13,322 nt of DNA from Methylococcales bacterium (GTDB lineage Bacteria > Pseudomonadota > Gammaproteobacteria > Methylococcales > Methylomonadaceae): the NCBI GenBank assembly GCA_023134955.1, contig JAGLUC010000381.1, forward strand, positions 1-13,322, given 5' to 3'. The position numbers and the translations under genes were made by a program. Below are positions 1 through 7,166 of the stretch, in pieces; the stretch's first letter is position 1, and each line of letters begins with the position of its first letter. The notes under the pieces are model-generated. The model was not told the origin of the DNA. It was given only the letters and a program-made list of their open reading frames with translations, and did not search any database.

Positions 1-2228
1 TTCATCTCACCCAATCCTTTATACCGCTGAATATGTTGCCCTCTTTTAACTTCTTTCATCATCCATTCAAAAGCTTGTTTAAAGTTACTCACAGGCTGTT
101 CTTTTTCACCCATTCGCATGACAGATTCATCAGTAAATAAGCCAACAGTATCGCCTGCATATTTAGCTATTTTCAAATAATCTTTTCCTGAGAAAAAGGT
201 ATCGTGTAAAACAAAGGTTTTAGTAATACCATTTAGTTTTTTATTAACAACCACATTATAATGTTCAACACTTGTATATTTTAATTCTATGGAATAAGTT
301 GCTTTTAGCGGATTATTATCAAGTCGTAATTCTAACTTATTTAACCATGCTGCCAGGCTATCCTGACTTTGAATAATCTCATCTGTTAAAGGTACAACAT
401 AAGTCATTTCTTCTAAAAACAAATCATCATAACGTCTACTTAAACGATTAATCACAGACATTACTTCTGCATATTCAGTTGCTAATGTTTCTAATCCAGC
501 GCCTTGAATAACTGGTGTTGAACTATCTGTCAGTAATTGAGCCTTATCCAGTGCTAATTGAATTAAATATTCATTCAAACCCACATCATCTTTTACATAA
601 TGTTCCTGCTTACCTTTTTTAATTTTATATAAAGGTGGTTGAGCAATATAGATATAACCTTTTTCTATTAATTCAGGTAACTGTCTATAAAAGAAAGTTA
701 AAATTAAGGTTCGAATGTGTGATCCATCAACATCCGCATCAGTCATAATAATAATACGGTGGTAACGTAATTTTTCTATATTGTATTCTTCTTTACCAAT
801 ACCACAGCCTAAAGCAGTAATTAAGTTACCTACTTCGTCTGATGAAATCATTTTATCGAAACGGGCTTTCTCCACATTAAGAATTTTTCCTTTTAACGGT
901 AAAATAGCTTGCGTGCGTCTGTCTCTGCCTTGTTTGGCAGAGCCACCCGCTGAGTCTCCTTCCACTATAAACAGTTCTGATAATGCTGGATCTTTTTCCT
1001 GACAGTCTGCTAATTTACCTGGCAAACCCGCAATATCCAGTGTTGATTTACGACGTGTCATTTCTCTTGCTTTACGCGCTGCATCTCTGGCTCTCGCAGC
1101 ATCTATAATTTTATTAACAATGGTTTTAGCAATAGCAGGTTGCTCCAATAGAAACTCTTGCAGCTTTTCATTCATTGTTGATTCAACTAAAGGCTTAACT
1201 TCTGATGAAACCAATTTATCTTTAGTTTGTGATGAAAATTTAGGATCAGGCACTTTAACAGACAGTACAGCGGTTAATCCTTCTCTGGCATCATCTCCTG
1301 TTGTCGATACTTTTTCTTTTTTAGCCAAACCACTGGATTCAATGTATTGATTAATGGTTCTTGTTAAGGCACCTCTAAATCCGGCTAAGTGAGAACCGCC
1401 ATCACGTTGAGGAATATTATTGGTATAACAAAATATATTTTCTTGGTACGAATCATTCCATTGCATCGCAACTTCTACTGTGACACCTTCTTTTTCAGTA
1501 GTAAAATAAAAAACATCTTCAAATAAAGGTGTTTTGTTTTTATTTAACTGCTGAACAAAGGCTTTTATTCCCCCTTCAAACTCAAACACTTCTTCTTTAC
1601 CAGAGCGTTCATCTTTAATTGAAATTCTGACACCCGAATTCAAGAAAGATAACTCTCTTAATCGTTTAGCCAAAATATCAAAATGAAATTCAGTATCTGA
1701 AAAAGTTTCTTTACTAGGTAAAAAGTTAATTAATGTTCCTGTACCTTCTGCATCTCCTACAGCTTCCAACGGTGCAACAGGCTCACCTATTTTATATTTT
1801 TGTTTATGTAACTTTCCATTCTTACGTATTTCAAGTGTCATTTCTTCTGATAAAGCATTTACAACAGAAACACCCACACCATGTAAACCACCAGATACTT
1901 TATAAGCATTATCATCGAACTTACCACCCGCATGTAACACAGTCATAATTACTTCTGCAGCTGAACGTCCTTCATCTTCATGTATATCGACTGGAATTCC
2001 ACGCCCATCATCAGAAACACTGACTGAACCATTTTCATGAATAACAACATCCACGCCTTTACAAAAACCAGCTAAAGCTTCATCTATTGAATTATCAACA
2101 ACTTCAAAAACCATATGATGTAAACCTGATCCATCATCAGTATCCCCAATATACATTCCAGGTCTTTTTCTTACCGCATCCAAACCTTTTAATACTTGGA
2201 TATTAGAACTATTGTAATCATCACTCAT
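1..2228 (-). CDS. gyrB: DNA gyrase subunit B (3' end outside window)
   Basis: GyrB is the ATPase subunit of gyrase; with GyrA it introduces negative supercoils into DNA. Reading the minus strand from the ATG at 2228-2226 gives 742 codons with no stop, beginning MSDDYNSSNIQVLKGLDAVR. The N-terminal GHKL ATPase shows FEVVDN (E42), DDGRGIP (residues 73-79) and the GGLHGVGVSVVNAL loop (113-126). The transducer contains NNIPQRDGG. The TOPRIM domain shows EGDSAGGSAKQGR, PLKGKILNVEKARFDKM and the metal-binding DADVDGSH. The frame leaves the window right after QRYKGLGEM; by comparison with the 804-residue E. coli protein about 59 C-terminal residues are missing. The length up to that point shows that the extra TOPRIM insert of gram-negative GyrB is present. 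A TGGA ribosome-binding site lies about 8 bases before the ATG. Residue 136, arginine in E. coli, is lysine here. The gene is last in the dnaA-dnaN-recF-gyrB series and 63 bp after recF. Confidence 0.98.
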   Translation of the reverse strand, partial: MSDDYNSSNIQVLKGLDAVRKRPGMYIGDTDDGSGLHHMVFEVVDNSIDEALAGFCKGVDVVIHENGSVSVSDDGRGIPVDIHEDEGRSAAEVIMTVLHAGGKFDDNAYKVSGGLHGVGVSVVNALSEEMTLEIRKNGKLHKQKYKIGEPVAPLEAVGDAEGTGTLINFLPSKETFSDTEFHFDILAKRLRELSFLNSGVRISIKDERSGKEEVFEFEGGIKAFVQQLNKNKTPLFEDVFYFTTEKEGVTVEVAMQWNDSYQENIFCYTNNIPQRDGGSHLAGFRGALTRTINQYIESSGLAKKEKVSTTGDDAREGLTAVLSVKVPDPKFSSQTKDKLVSSEVKPLVESTMNEKLQEFLLEQPAIAKTIVNKIIDAARARDAARKAREMTRRKSTLDIAGLPGKLADCQEKDPALSELFIVEGDSAGGSAKQGRDRRTQAILPLKGKILNVEKARFDKMISSDEVGNLITALGCGIGKEEYNIEKLRYHRIIIMTDADVDGSHIRTLILTFFYRQLPELIEKGYIYIAQPPLYKIKKGKQEHYVKDDVGLNEYLIQLALDKAQLLTDSSTPVIQGAGLETLATEYAEVMSVINRLSRRYDDLFLEEMTYVVPLTDEIIQSQDSLAAWLNKLELRLDNNPLKATYSIELKYTSVEHYNVVVNKKLNGITKTFVLHDTFFSGKDYLKIAKYAGDTVGLFTDESVMRMGEKEQPVSNFKQAFEWMMKEVKRGQHIQRYKGLGEM

Positions 2229-2244
2229 ATTTTTTCCATTTTTT

Positions 2245-2262
2245 ATGTTCCACGTGGAACAT
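2245..2262. other. parS-type centromere site 1 (ParB binding)
   Basis: An 18-bp perfect palindrome, ATGTTCCACGTGGAACAT, lies in the recF-gyrB gap. Its 16-bp core TGTTCCACGTGGAACA is the known pseudomonad/gammaproteobacterial form of parS, where chromosomal ParB loads and spreads to segregate the origin. Identity to the consensus is seen directly; function is inferred. It sits 17 bases upstream of the gyrB start, so it would also form a hairpin in the recF-gyrB mRNA just before the gyrB ribosome-binding site. Confidence 0.9.
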
Positions 2263-2291
2263 GTAATATTTTATATACTTTACACAGAACA

Positions 2292-3374
2292 TTAGGTGTT
2301 TTTTATTAATTCGATTTGCCCATGTTCCACGTGGAACACTTTATAACTTGTAAGATTTGTTAAGTCACCAAAATTTTCAAGTTCAGTTGTAGACATAAAA
2401 ACCTGGCAATTTAATACCAATAAATAATTCAACAATTTAGCTTTATTCGGAGTATCTAATTCAGCCGTTAAGTCATCAATCAAAACACAAACTGTATTGT
2501 TTTTTTCTATATTAATTAACTTAACTTGCGCTAGTTTTAAAGAAAGCATTAAAAGTTTTAATTGTCCCCTAGAAACAAAATCCTTTGCTAATCTTCCATC
2601 TACAGTAAGTTGAAAATCACAACGATGAGGACCACTATGGGTATATCCATATTTTAAATCTTTTCCTAATTCATTAACTAGAACATCGGTAAAACTAACA
2701 GTATCTTCCCAACCTGCAAGATATTTAAATTCAATGTTTTTAAAATTTAAAAAGTATTGACTTATTTCTAAAAAAACAGGTTTTAATTTCTGTAAGTATT
2801 CTTTTCTATAATTTGAGACTATTGTACCGTACTGTACAAGCTCCGTATTCCAAACATTTATTTGCTTTGTGTTTTTTGCTTTTAATAAAGAATTACGTTG
2901 CTGTAATGCTTTTTTATATTTACGCCAAAAAACTAAAAACTCATCCTCATAATTAAATACCCCCCAATCCAGAAACTCTCTTCTAATTTGTGGACCTGCA
3001 TCTAACAATTTATAACTTTTAGGATGAATCAATAAAACAGGTAATGAATAAGCTAATTCAGCTTTACGACTATTTTGTTGATTGATACGAATATCACAAG
3101 ATTTTCCACTAAACTGAATACCTAAATGATAAGACTGTCCAGTTTTATGAATTAATTGAGCTGAAATAATTAATTCATTTTTATCAAACTGTATGACTTG
3201 TTTAATATTAGTTGCTCTAAATGACCTGGCTCTACCTAAAACAAAAATAGCTTCTAGTAATGAGCTTTTACCACTACCATTTTCACCCGTTATTAAATTA
3301 ATGGTAGATGATGGTTCTATAGATGCTCTTTCAATATTGCGTAAGGAATAAATATCCAGTTTTTGTAAACTCAT
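2292..3374 (-). CDS. recF: DNA replication and repair protein RecF
   Basis: RecF is an SMC-like ATPase that, with RecO and RecR, helps load RecA on gapped single-stranded DNA at stalled forks. The 360-residue product matches the family length. Walker A GENGSGKSS is at residues 30-38. The ABC signature region SRGQLKLLMLSLKLAQ is at 268-283. Walker B VCVLIDDLTAELD is at 295-307, with T in place of the S usual in LLDDIASELD. The family motif HSGPHR..F is present (247-254). The ATG at 3374 follows the dnaN stop by 11 bp, so the gene is probably co-transcribed and translationally coupled; no clear Shine-Dalgarno sequence is visible. The 3' end carries a parS palindrome at 2323-2338. Confidence 0.97.
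   Translation of the reverse strand: MSLQKLDIYSLRNIERASIEPSSTINLITGENGSGKSSLLEAIFVLGRARSFRATNIKQVIQFDKNELIISAQLIHKTGQSYHLGIQFSGKSCDIRINQQNSRKAELAYSLPVLLIHPKSYKLLDAGPQIRREFLDWGVFNYEDEFLVFWRKYKKALQQRNSLLKAKNTKQINVWNTELVQYGTIVSNYRKEYLQKLKPVFLEISQYFLNFKNIEFKYLAGWEDTVSFTDVLVNELGKDLKYGYTHSGPHRCDFQLTVDGRLAKDFVSRGQLKLLMLSLKLAQVKLINIEKNNTVCVLIDDLTAELDTPNKAKLLNYLLVLNCQVFMSTTELENFGDLTNLTSYKVFHVEHGQIELIKNT
2323..2338. other. parS-type centromere site 2, inside recF
   Basis: A second perfect copy of TGTTCCACGTGGAACA begins 77 bp from the first. It is embedded in the recF coding sequence, where it specifies residues VFHVEH (346-351), 10 residues before the stop. The coding sequence thus carries a 16-bp perfect palindrome without breaking the frame. 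Two exact copies so close together, next to the origin, argue strongly for a real ParB loading locus. Confidence 0.9.
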
Positions 3375-3385
3375 TAAGTAATTAT

Positions 3386-4486
3386 TTACAATCGCATCGG
3401 CATAACAATAAATTTATAAAGTTGTTGTTCGGGTTCTTCAACAAAACAACTACTCAAATTACTTGCTATGGTAAGTACAGCTAATTCAGAATCTAAATTA
3501 CTGACTGCGTCTAATAAATATTGAGAATTAAAAGCAATGGTTAAAGATTCACCTTGATATTCAATAACTAATTCTTCTTCTGCTTCGTCATGTTCTGGAT
3601 TATGTGAATTTAATCTTAATAAGCCATTTGAAATTTCACAACTTACACCTTTAAACTTTTCATTAGCTAAAATAGAAACGCGAGTTAAAGCATCTTTTAA
3701 TATATTTTTTTGAATATGGATTTGATTAAAAAAAGGTTGATCAAACACTTTACTAAAATCAGGATATTTTGCATCAACTAATTTTGCAGAAAAAACCAAG
3801 TCTTTAATATAAATTCTAATATTACTATTTGAAAACTGAATATTTAATTCAGCCTCTTCATCATCAAGTAAACGAGTTAATTCAATAACACCTTTTCTCG
3901 GTAAAATTATTCTTGCTTCATAGCCTGTTGCTTCACCTATATCATCTTCATAAATGGATAATCTATGTCCATCAGATGCAACTAATTTTAATTTACTGTT
4001 TGAGATATGAAATAACAGTCCATTTAAATAATATCGAACATCCTGGTTAGCCATACAGAAAATAGTTTTATCTAATGCCTTTTTCATTTTTCCAGCATTA
4101 ATTAAAAATTGGTTTTCTAATTCTGATTCCGAAAATTCAGGATAATTATCCCCAGGTAATGTTGATAAAGAAAAGCGGCTTCTTCCAGAAGTAAGCTTTA
4201 CTTTATCATCAAACAATTCAATTTTAATTTCGGCTTCATTAGGAAGTAATCTAACAATATCCAAAAATTTTCTAGCTGGAACAGTTATTTCTCCATCAGT
4301 AGCAGAATCAAGATTAATCTTTGAAATTAATTGAATCTCAAGATCTGTTCCTGTTAAGACTAAAATATTGTCATTAACACTAAGCAATACATTAGAAAGA
4401 ATAGGCATTGTTTGCCTTTTCTCTATAACGCTCACTATTTGTTGTAAAGGCGTTAATAATTGTTCTCTATTAATAATAAAATTCAT
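3386..4486 (-). CDS. dnaN: DNA polymerase III beta subunit (sliding clamp)
   Basis: DnaN is the ring-shaped clamp that tethers DNA polymerase III and other clamp-binding proteins to DNA. The product has 366 residues, the same length as E. coli beta, and should fold as three tandem clamp domains. Recognisable blocks are the N-terminal INREQLL and EKRQTMPILSNVLL (residues 22-35), RSRFSLSTLPGDNYPEF at the end of domain 1, LVASDGHRLS in domain 2, and the C-terminal VMPMRL that helps form the protein-binding pocket. The ATG at 4486 is the only sensible start because it matches the family N-terminus exactly. The bases before it are A/T-rich with no obvious Shine-Dalgarno sequence. It lies 223 bp after dnaA and 11 bp before recF. 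Confidence 0.98.
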   Translation of the reverse strand: MNFIINREQLLTPLQQIVSVIEKRQTMPILSNVLLSVNDNILVLTGTDLEIQLISKINLDSATDGEITVPARKFLDIVRLLPNEAEIKIELFDDKVKLTSGRSRFSLSTLPGDNYPEFSESELENQFLINAGKMKKALDKTIFCMANQDVRYYLNGLLFHISNSKLKLVASDGHRLSIYEDDIGEATGYEARIILPRKGVIELTRLLDDEEAELNIQFSNSNIRIYIKDLVFSAKLVDAKYPDFSKVFDQPFFNQIHIQKNILKDALTRVSILANEKFKGVSCEISNGLLRLNSHNPEHDEAEEELVIEYQGESLTIAFNSQYLLDAVSNLDSELAVLTIASNLSSCFVEEPEQQLYKFIVMPMRL

Positions 4487-4709
4487 AAAATTTATTTAAA
4501 CTTATTACTGTTATTAGTGATTAAAAAAACTGTTAATATCTGTTGTTAATTCTTAAATATCAATAGCTTATGCTTACAATAAGGCTGTTAATTAAAAAGT
4601 ATTTTGTTGTGTATATGTTGTTGAAAAGTAATGCTCTAAAAAATAGTAACAGTTAATAAACATATTGTAGAGGGTAAATAACACAATGTTATCCACAAGC
4701 TAGTAGCAA
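4487..4709. other. dnaA-dnaN intergenic region, possible oriC element
   Basis: A 223-bp AT-rich gap holds one perfect DnaA box (4689-4697) near the dnaA stop. A weaker match, ATATACACA on the minus strand at 4608-4616, has one mismatch to TTATNCACA. Several copies of CTGTTAAT-like sequence occur (around 4530 and 4585, and inverted near 4650). No small gene or terminator is visible. A dnaN promoter on the minus strand is likely here, but no hexamer pair is convincing. In several bacteria the origin lies on this side of dnaA, so the region is an oriC candidate, but one perfect box is thin evidence. Confidence 0.4.
4689..4697 (+). other. DnaA box (perfect consensus)
   Basis: The sequence TTATCCACA is the exact high-affinity DnaA recognition box. 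It lies 12 bases past the dnaA stop codon, outside any gene. No other perfect copy was found by eye on either strand of the window. Confidence 0.7.
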
Positions 4710-6029
4710 TTAATGCGATAGAGTTCTCAATAGGTTCTGATAATCCTCTGAAACTTTAATATTACTATCTCTTAAAATCTTAATACGCTTACAGGCGTTA
4801 ATAACAGTTGTATGATCACGTCCTCCAAAAGCATCACCGATTTCCGGAAAGCTATGACTGGTTAATTCTCTGGCTAAACACATGGAAATTTGTCTTGGTC
4901 GAGTAATGGATTGTTTGCGTGATTTTGAAGATAAATCAGATATTCTGATTTTGAAATATTCAGCTACAATTTTTTGAATATTTTCTATACTAATTAATTT
5001 ATCTTGTAATGAAATTAAGTCATGTAATGCTTCTTTAGTAAAATCGACAGTAATTTCCCTGCCTGTAAATTGAGCATTGGCAATAACACGTCTAAGCGCA
5101 CCTTCAAGGTCTCTAACATTGGATGGAATTCTTTTACCGATAAAAAAAGCAACATCTTGAGATAATTCAACATTAACCAAATTGGCCTTTTTAATCAAAA
5201 TAGCGGCTCTTGTTTCAAGGTCTGGTGGTTCAATGGCAACGGGTAAACCCCAACCAAAACGAGATTTTAAGCGATCCTCCAAATCTTTTATTTCTTTTGG
5301 ATATTTATCACAAGTTAAAATAACTTGATGTTTTTTATCTAGTAAGTTATTGAATGTATGGAAAAATTCTTCTTGAGAACGTTCTTTACCTGCTAAAAAT
5401 TGAATATCATCAATAAGTAACATATCTATACTTCGGTAATAATCTTTAAATGCATTGATAGTGTTATGTTGAAAAGCTTGCACCATATCTTGTACAAATT
5501 TTTCAGAATGTAGATAAACAACATTAGCAGAAGGATTTTTTGCTATTACAGCATTACCAATTGCATGCATTAAATGAGTTTTACCTAAGCCAGAGCTACC
5601 GTAGATAAATAAAGGATTATAAGCTTTACCGATATTTTCAGAAACTTGAATAGAAGCTGCTTTTGCTAGCTGGTTTGACTTGCCTTCTACAAAACTATCA
5701 AAAGTAAATGTTTTATTTAGAAAGTTAGAACGCTTGGTTTTTTGTTTTTCTGTTGTTTTATATTGCTTAGGCTGGATAAGAGTTGTTGTTTTTTTAGAGC
5801 CAATTTCAAACTGCAATATCAAAGTACCATTTGAAAATTCATAAACAACATCTTCAATTTTGCTCAAGAAATTTTGTTTTACGTGATCAATGATAAAACG
5901 ATTAGGGGCTAATAATTTAAGCACATCACCTTTTTCAATAGCCTGTAAAGGTCTGATCCAGGTACTAAAATCATTGGAAGGAATTTCATTTTCAAGTTTA
6001 GATAAACAGGTGTTCCAAATTGAGCTCAT
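4710..6029 (-). CDS. dnaA: Chromosomal replication initiator DnaA
   Basis: DnaA is the AAA+ initiator that binds DnaA boxes and opens oriC. The 439-residue product has the four usual domains. Domain I (about 1-80) includes FSTWIRPLQA, with W24 in the self-association/DnaB-contact region. A short Lys/Thr-rich linker follows (about 80-105), shorter than in E. coli (467 residues in total). The AAA+ core has Walker A GSSGLGKT (144-151), Walker B LLIDDIQF (204-211), the box VII arginine R257 in LKSRFGWG, and the sensor 2 arginine R306 in SNVRDLEGALRR. Domain IV is a helix-turn-helix with the DnaA signature around residues 381-413, including FGGRDHTTV (401-409). The ATG at 6029 fits the family N-terminus. 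The sequence before it is A/T-rich with no obvious Shine-Dalgarno sequence. TATAAT sits at 6041-6036 on this strand, too near the start for a normal leader and with no good -35. Confidence 0.98.
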   Translation of the reverse strand: MSSIWNTCLSKLENEIPSNDFSTWIRPLQAIEKGDVLKLLAPNRFIIDHVKQNFLSKIEDVVYEFSNGTLILQFEIGSKKTTTLIQPKQYKTTEKQKTKRSNFLNKTFTFDSFVEGKSNQLAKAASIQVSENIGKAYNPLFIYGSSGLGKTHLMHAIGNAVIAKNPSANVVYLHSEKFVQDMVQAFQHNTINAFKDYYRSIDMLLIDDIQFLAGKERSQEEFFHTFNNLLDKKHQVILTCDKYPKEIKDLEDRLKSRFGWGLPVAIEPPDLETRAAILIKKANLVNVELSQDVAFFIGKRIPSNVRDLEGALRRVIANAQFTGREITVDFTKEALHDLISLQDKLISIENIQKIVAEYFKIRISDLSSKSRKQSITRPRQISMCLARELTSHSFPEIGDAFGGRDHTTVINACKRIKILRDSNIKVSEDYQNLLRTLSH

Positions 6030-6333
6030 TGATTAATTATAGGTTTAAAGTTGAGTGGCACTGATATATGTCTCATATGTTAAGTTAAAATCAATAGCAA
6101 GTGTGAACAAAATTGTCTTTTAAATTACATTAAATGAAAGTTTAAAAAATTAGTAAAGTTATGATTAAATTTATTAACATGTTGCAGTATTTAGAATTAT
6201 ATAAGTAACTGGTATTTTATATCTAATGTATAATATTCATAACATTAGCTACTATAAATTTTGAGATAATTAGCTTAATTTTAATTTTCTTAAATACAAA
6301 TAATGTTGTACAGGTTTAATCAGGAATTTCTTA

Positions 6334-6362
6334 ACTAATAGAGATATGTAAAAACTATTAGT
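6334..6362. repeat. 8-bp inverted repeat upstream of rpmH promoter
   Basis: ACTAATAG (6334-6341) and CTATTAGT (6355-6362) are perfect inverted arms separated by 13 bases, ending 8 bases before the rpmH -35. It could be an operator or an origin element. In such AT-rich DNA, chance is also possible. Confidence 0.35.
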
Positions 6363-6370
6363 AAATGTAA

Positions 6371-6400
6371 TTGACAGACTGTATGTTTTTATTTTATCAT
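6371..6400 (+). promoter_or_regulatory. Sigma70-type promoter of the rpmH operon
   Basis: A perfect -35, TTGACA (6371-6376), is followed after 18 bases by TATCAT (6395-6400). Transcription would start near 6407, giving a leader of about 47 bases with a pyrimidine-rich start and AAGG (6440-6443) as ribosome-binding site, 10 bases before the rpmH ATG. The perfect -35 fits a strongly expressed ribosomal protein operon. Confidence 0.7.
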
Positions 6401-6453
6401 CCGTCGTCTTTTTTATCTGTTTTTTGTTAACAATTTTTTAAGGTTTTAGTGAA

Positions 6454-6588
6454 ATGAAAAGAACTTATCAACCAAGTAAATTAAAACGTGCAAGAACTCA
6501 TGGTTTTCGTGCAAGAATGGCTACTTCAGGTGGTCGTAGAGTGATAAACGCTCGTAGAGCTAAAGGTCGCGCAGAATTAACTGTATAA
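6454..6588 (+). CDS. rpmH: 50S ribosomal protein L34
   Basis: L34 is a small basic protein of the large ribosomal subunit. The 44-residue product begins MKRTYQPSKLKRARTHGFR and continues through RMATSGGRRV and RRAKGR, the invariant core of the family; E. coli L34 has 46 residues. It is the first gene of the plus-strand operon, behind a TTGACA promoter and an AAGG ribosome-binding site. Its TAA stop is followed with no spacer, and in the same frame, by the TTG start of rnpA. Confidence 0.97.
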   Translation: MKRTYQPSKLKRARTHGFRARMATSGGRRVINARRAKGRAELTV

Positions 6589-6957
6589 TTGTCAGACGAT
6601 AACTTTAGTTTTCCCACTCAATTCAGATTAGGAAAACCAGCAGAATATACAAAAGTATTTGCTAAACCAGTAAAGTCTACGGATCAATTTTTTACCTTGC
6701 TAGCTATAAAAAATGATTTAGATTACCCCAGATTGGGTTTGGCAATTGCAAAAAAAAATATAAAAAAAGCAGTGACAAGAAATTTGATTAAAAGAGCTGT
6801 TCGTGAAAACTTTAGATTACAACGACAAGATTTAATTAATATAGATATTGTCGTTTTAGCTAGAAGGGATGCAGCAAATGCATCACCTGCTCTACTAAAA
6901 AAGTCATTGGATAAACATTGGATTAAATTAACAACCCGATGCAACTCATACTTGTAA
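6589..6957 (+). CDS. rnpA: Ribonuclease P protein component
   Basis: RnpA binds the RNase P RNA and helps position precursor tRNAs for 5' end maturation. The 122-residue product shows the family pattern: an FxFP-type N-terminus (FSFPTQFRL), LGLAIAKKNIKKAVTRN (about 49-65), then IKRAVRENFR, and VVLARRDAA in the last strand. The usual RNR of the RNRIKR motif reads RNLIKR (64-69), so its second arginine is leucine. The start is a TTG directly after the rpmH TAA. No upstream in-frame start exists past that stop, and the length before FP matches the family, so TTG is well supported and implies translational coupling to rpmH. The last 19 bases overlap yidD in another frame. Confidence 0.93.
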   Translation: MSDDNFSFPTQFRLGKPAEYTKVFAKPVKSTDQFFTLLAIKNDLDYPRLGLAIAKKNIKKAVTRNLIKRAVRENFRLQRQDLINIDIVVLARRDAANASPALLKKSLDKHWIKLTTRCNSYL

Positions 6958-7163
6958 ACCTTATAAAGTTTTATAAATATTTTATAAGCCCCTTGCTTGT
7001 CTCAAGATGCCGTTTTTATCCTAGCTGTTCAAGTTATGGTCTGGAAGCAATTCAGCTTCATGGTGCTCTCAAAGGATCTTACCTGACCATAAGAAGATTA
7101 TTAAAATGTCATCCCTTTCATAAGGGCGGCATAGACTCTGTTCCAAAAAAAATTGGTAAATAA
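6939..7163 (+). CDS. yidD: Membrane protein insertion efficiency factor YidD
   Basis: YidD is a small membrane-associated protein that aids YidC-dependent insertion of inner-membrane proteins. The 74-residue product carries the family signature: YKYFISPLL, CRFYPSCSSYGLEAI (24-38, Cys24 and Cys30) and RRLLKCHPFHKGGID (Cys57). It is slightly shorter than the 85-residue E. coli protein because the C-terminal tail is trimmed. The ATG lies inside the end of rnpA (19-base overlap), and yidC starts only 3 bases after its stop, so the three genes are almost certainly translationally linked. Confidence 0.95.
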   Translation: MQLILVNLIKFYKYFISPLLVSRCRFYPSCSSYGLEAIQLHGALKGSYLTIRRLLKCHPFHKGGIDSVPKKIGK

Positions 7164-7166
7164 CAC

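Larger units (their letters stand above)
6030..6453. other. dnaA-rpmH divergent intergenic region, candidate oriC/DUE
   Basis: A 424-bp gap separates the two divergent gene sets and is the most AT-rich stretch of the window. All core genes point away from it, as expected if replication starts in or beside it. It holds the rpmH promoter (6371-6400), an 8-bp inverted repeat (6334-6362), and a 7-bp inverted repeat CTAATGT/ACATTAG (6223-6229 and 6242-6248). Only degenerate DnaA-box-like words are present, for example TTGTTCACA on the minus strand near 6101-6109. The dnaA promoter must also be here on the minus strand; several TATAAT-like words occur but none has a good -35. No small open frame with a ribosome-binding site was recognised. 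The oriC call is inference from gene order and base composition. Confidence 0.5.

Noticed and set aside
781..1948. Short plus-strand open frames across the gyrB region
   Set aside because: The minus strand here encodes a complete, highly conserved stretch of GyrB; the plus-strand frames have no recognisable product or ribosome-binding site.
2245..2338. The two palindromes as transcription terminators
   Set aside because: No T-run follows either on the gene strand, one lies inside coding sequence, and both match the parS consensus exactly.
4146..4154. TTATCCCCA, one mismatch from a DnaA box
   Set aside because: It lies inside dnaN coding sequence and is not clustered with other boxes, so chance is likely.
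6723..6944. Minus-strand open frame opposite rnpA
   Set aside because: It is antisense to a well-supported gene and has no family resemblance.
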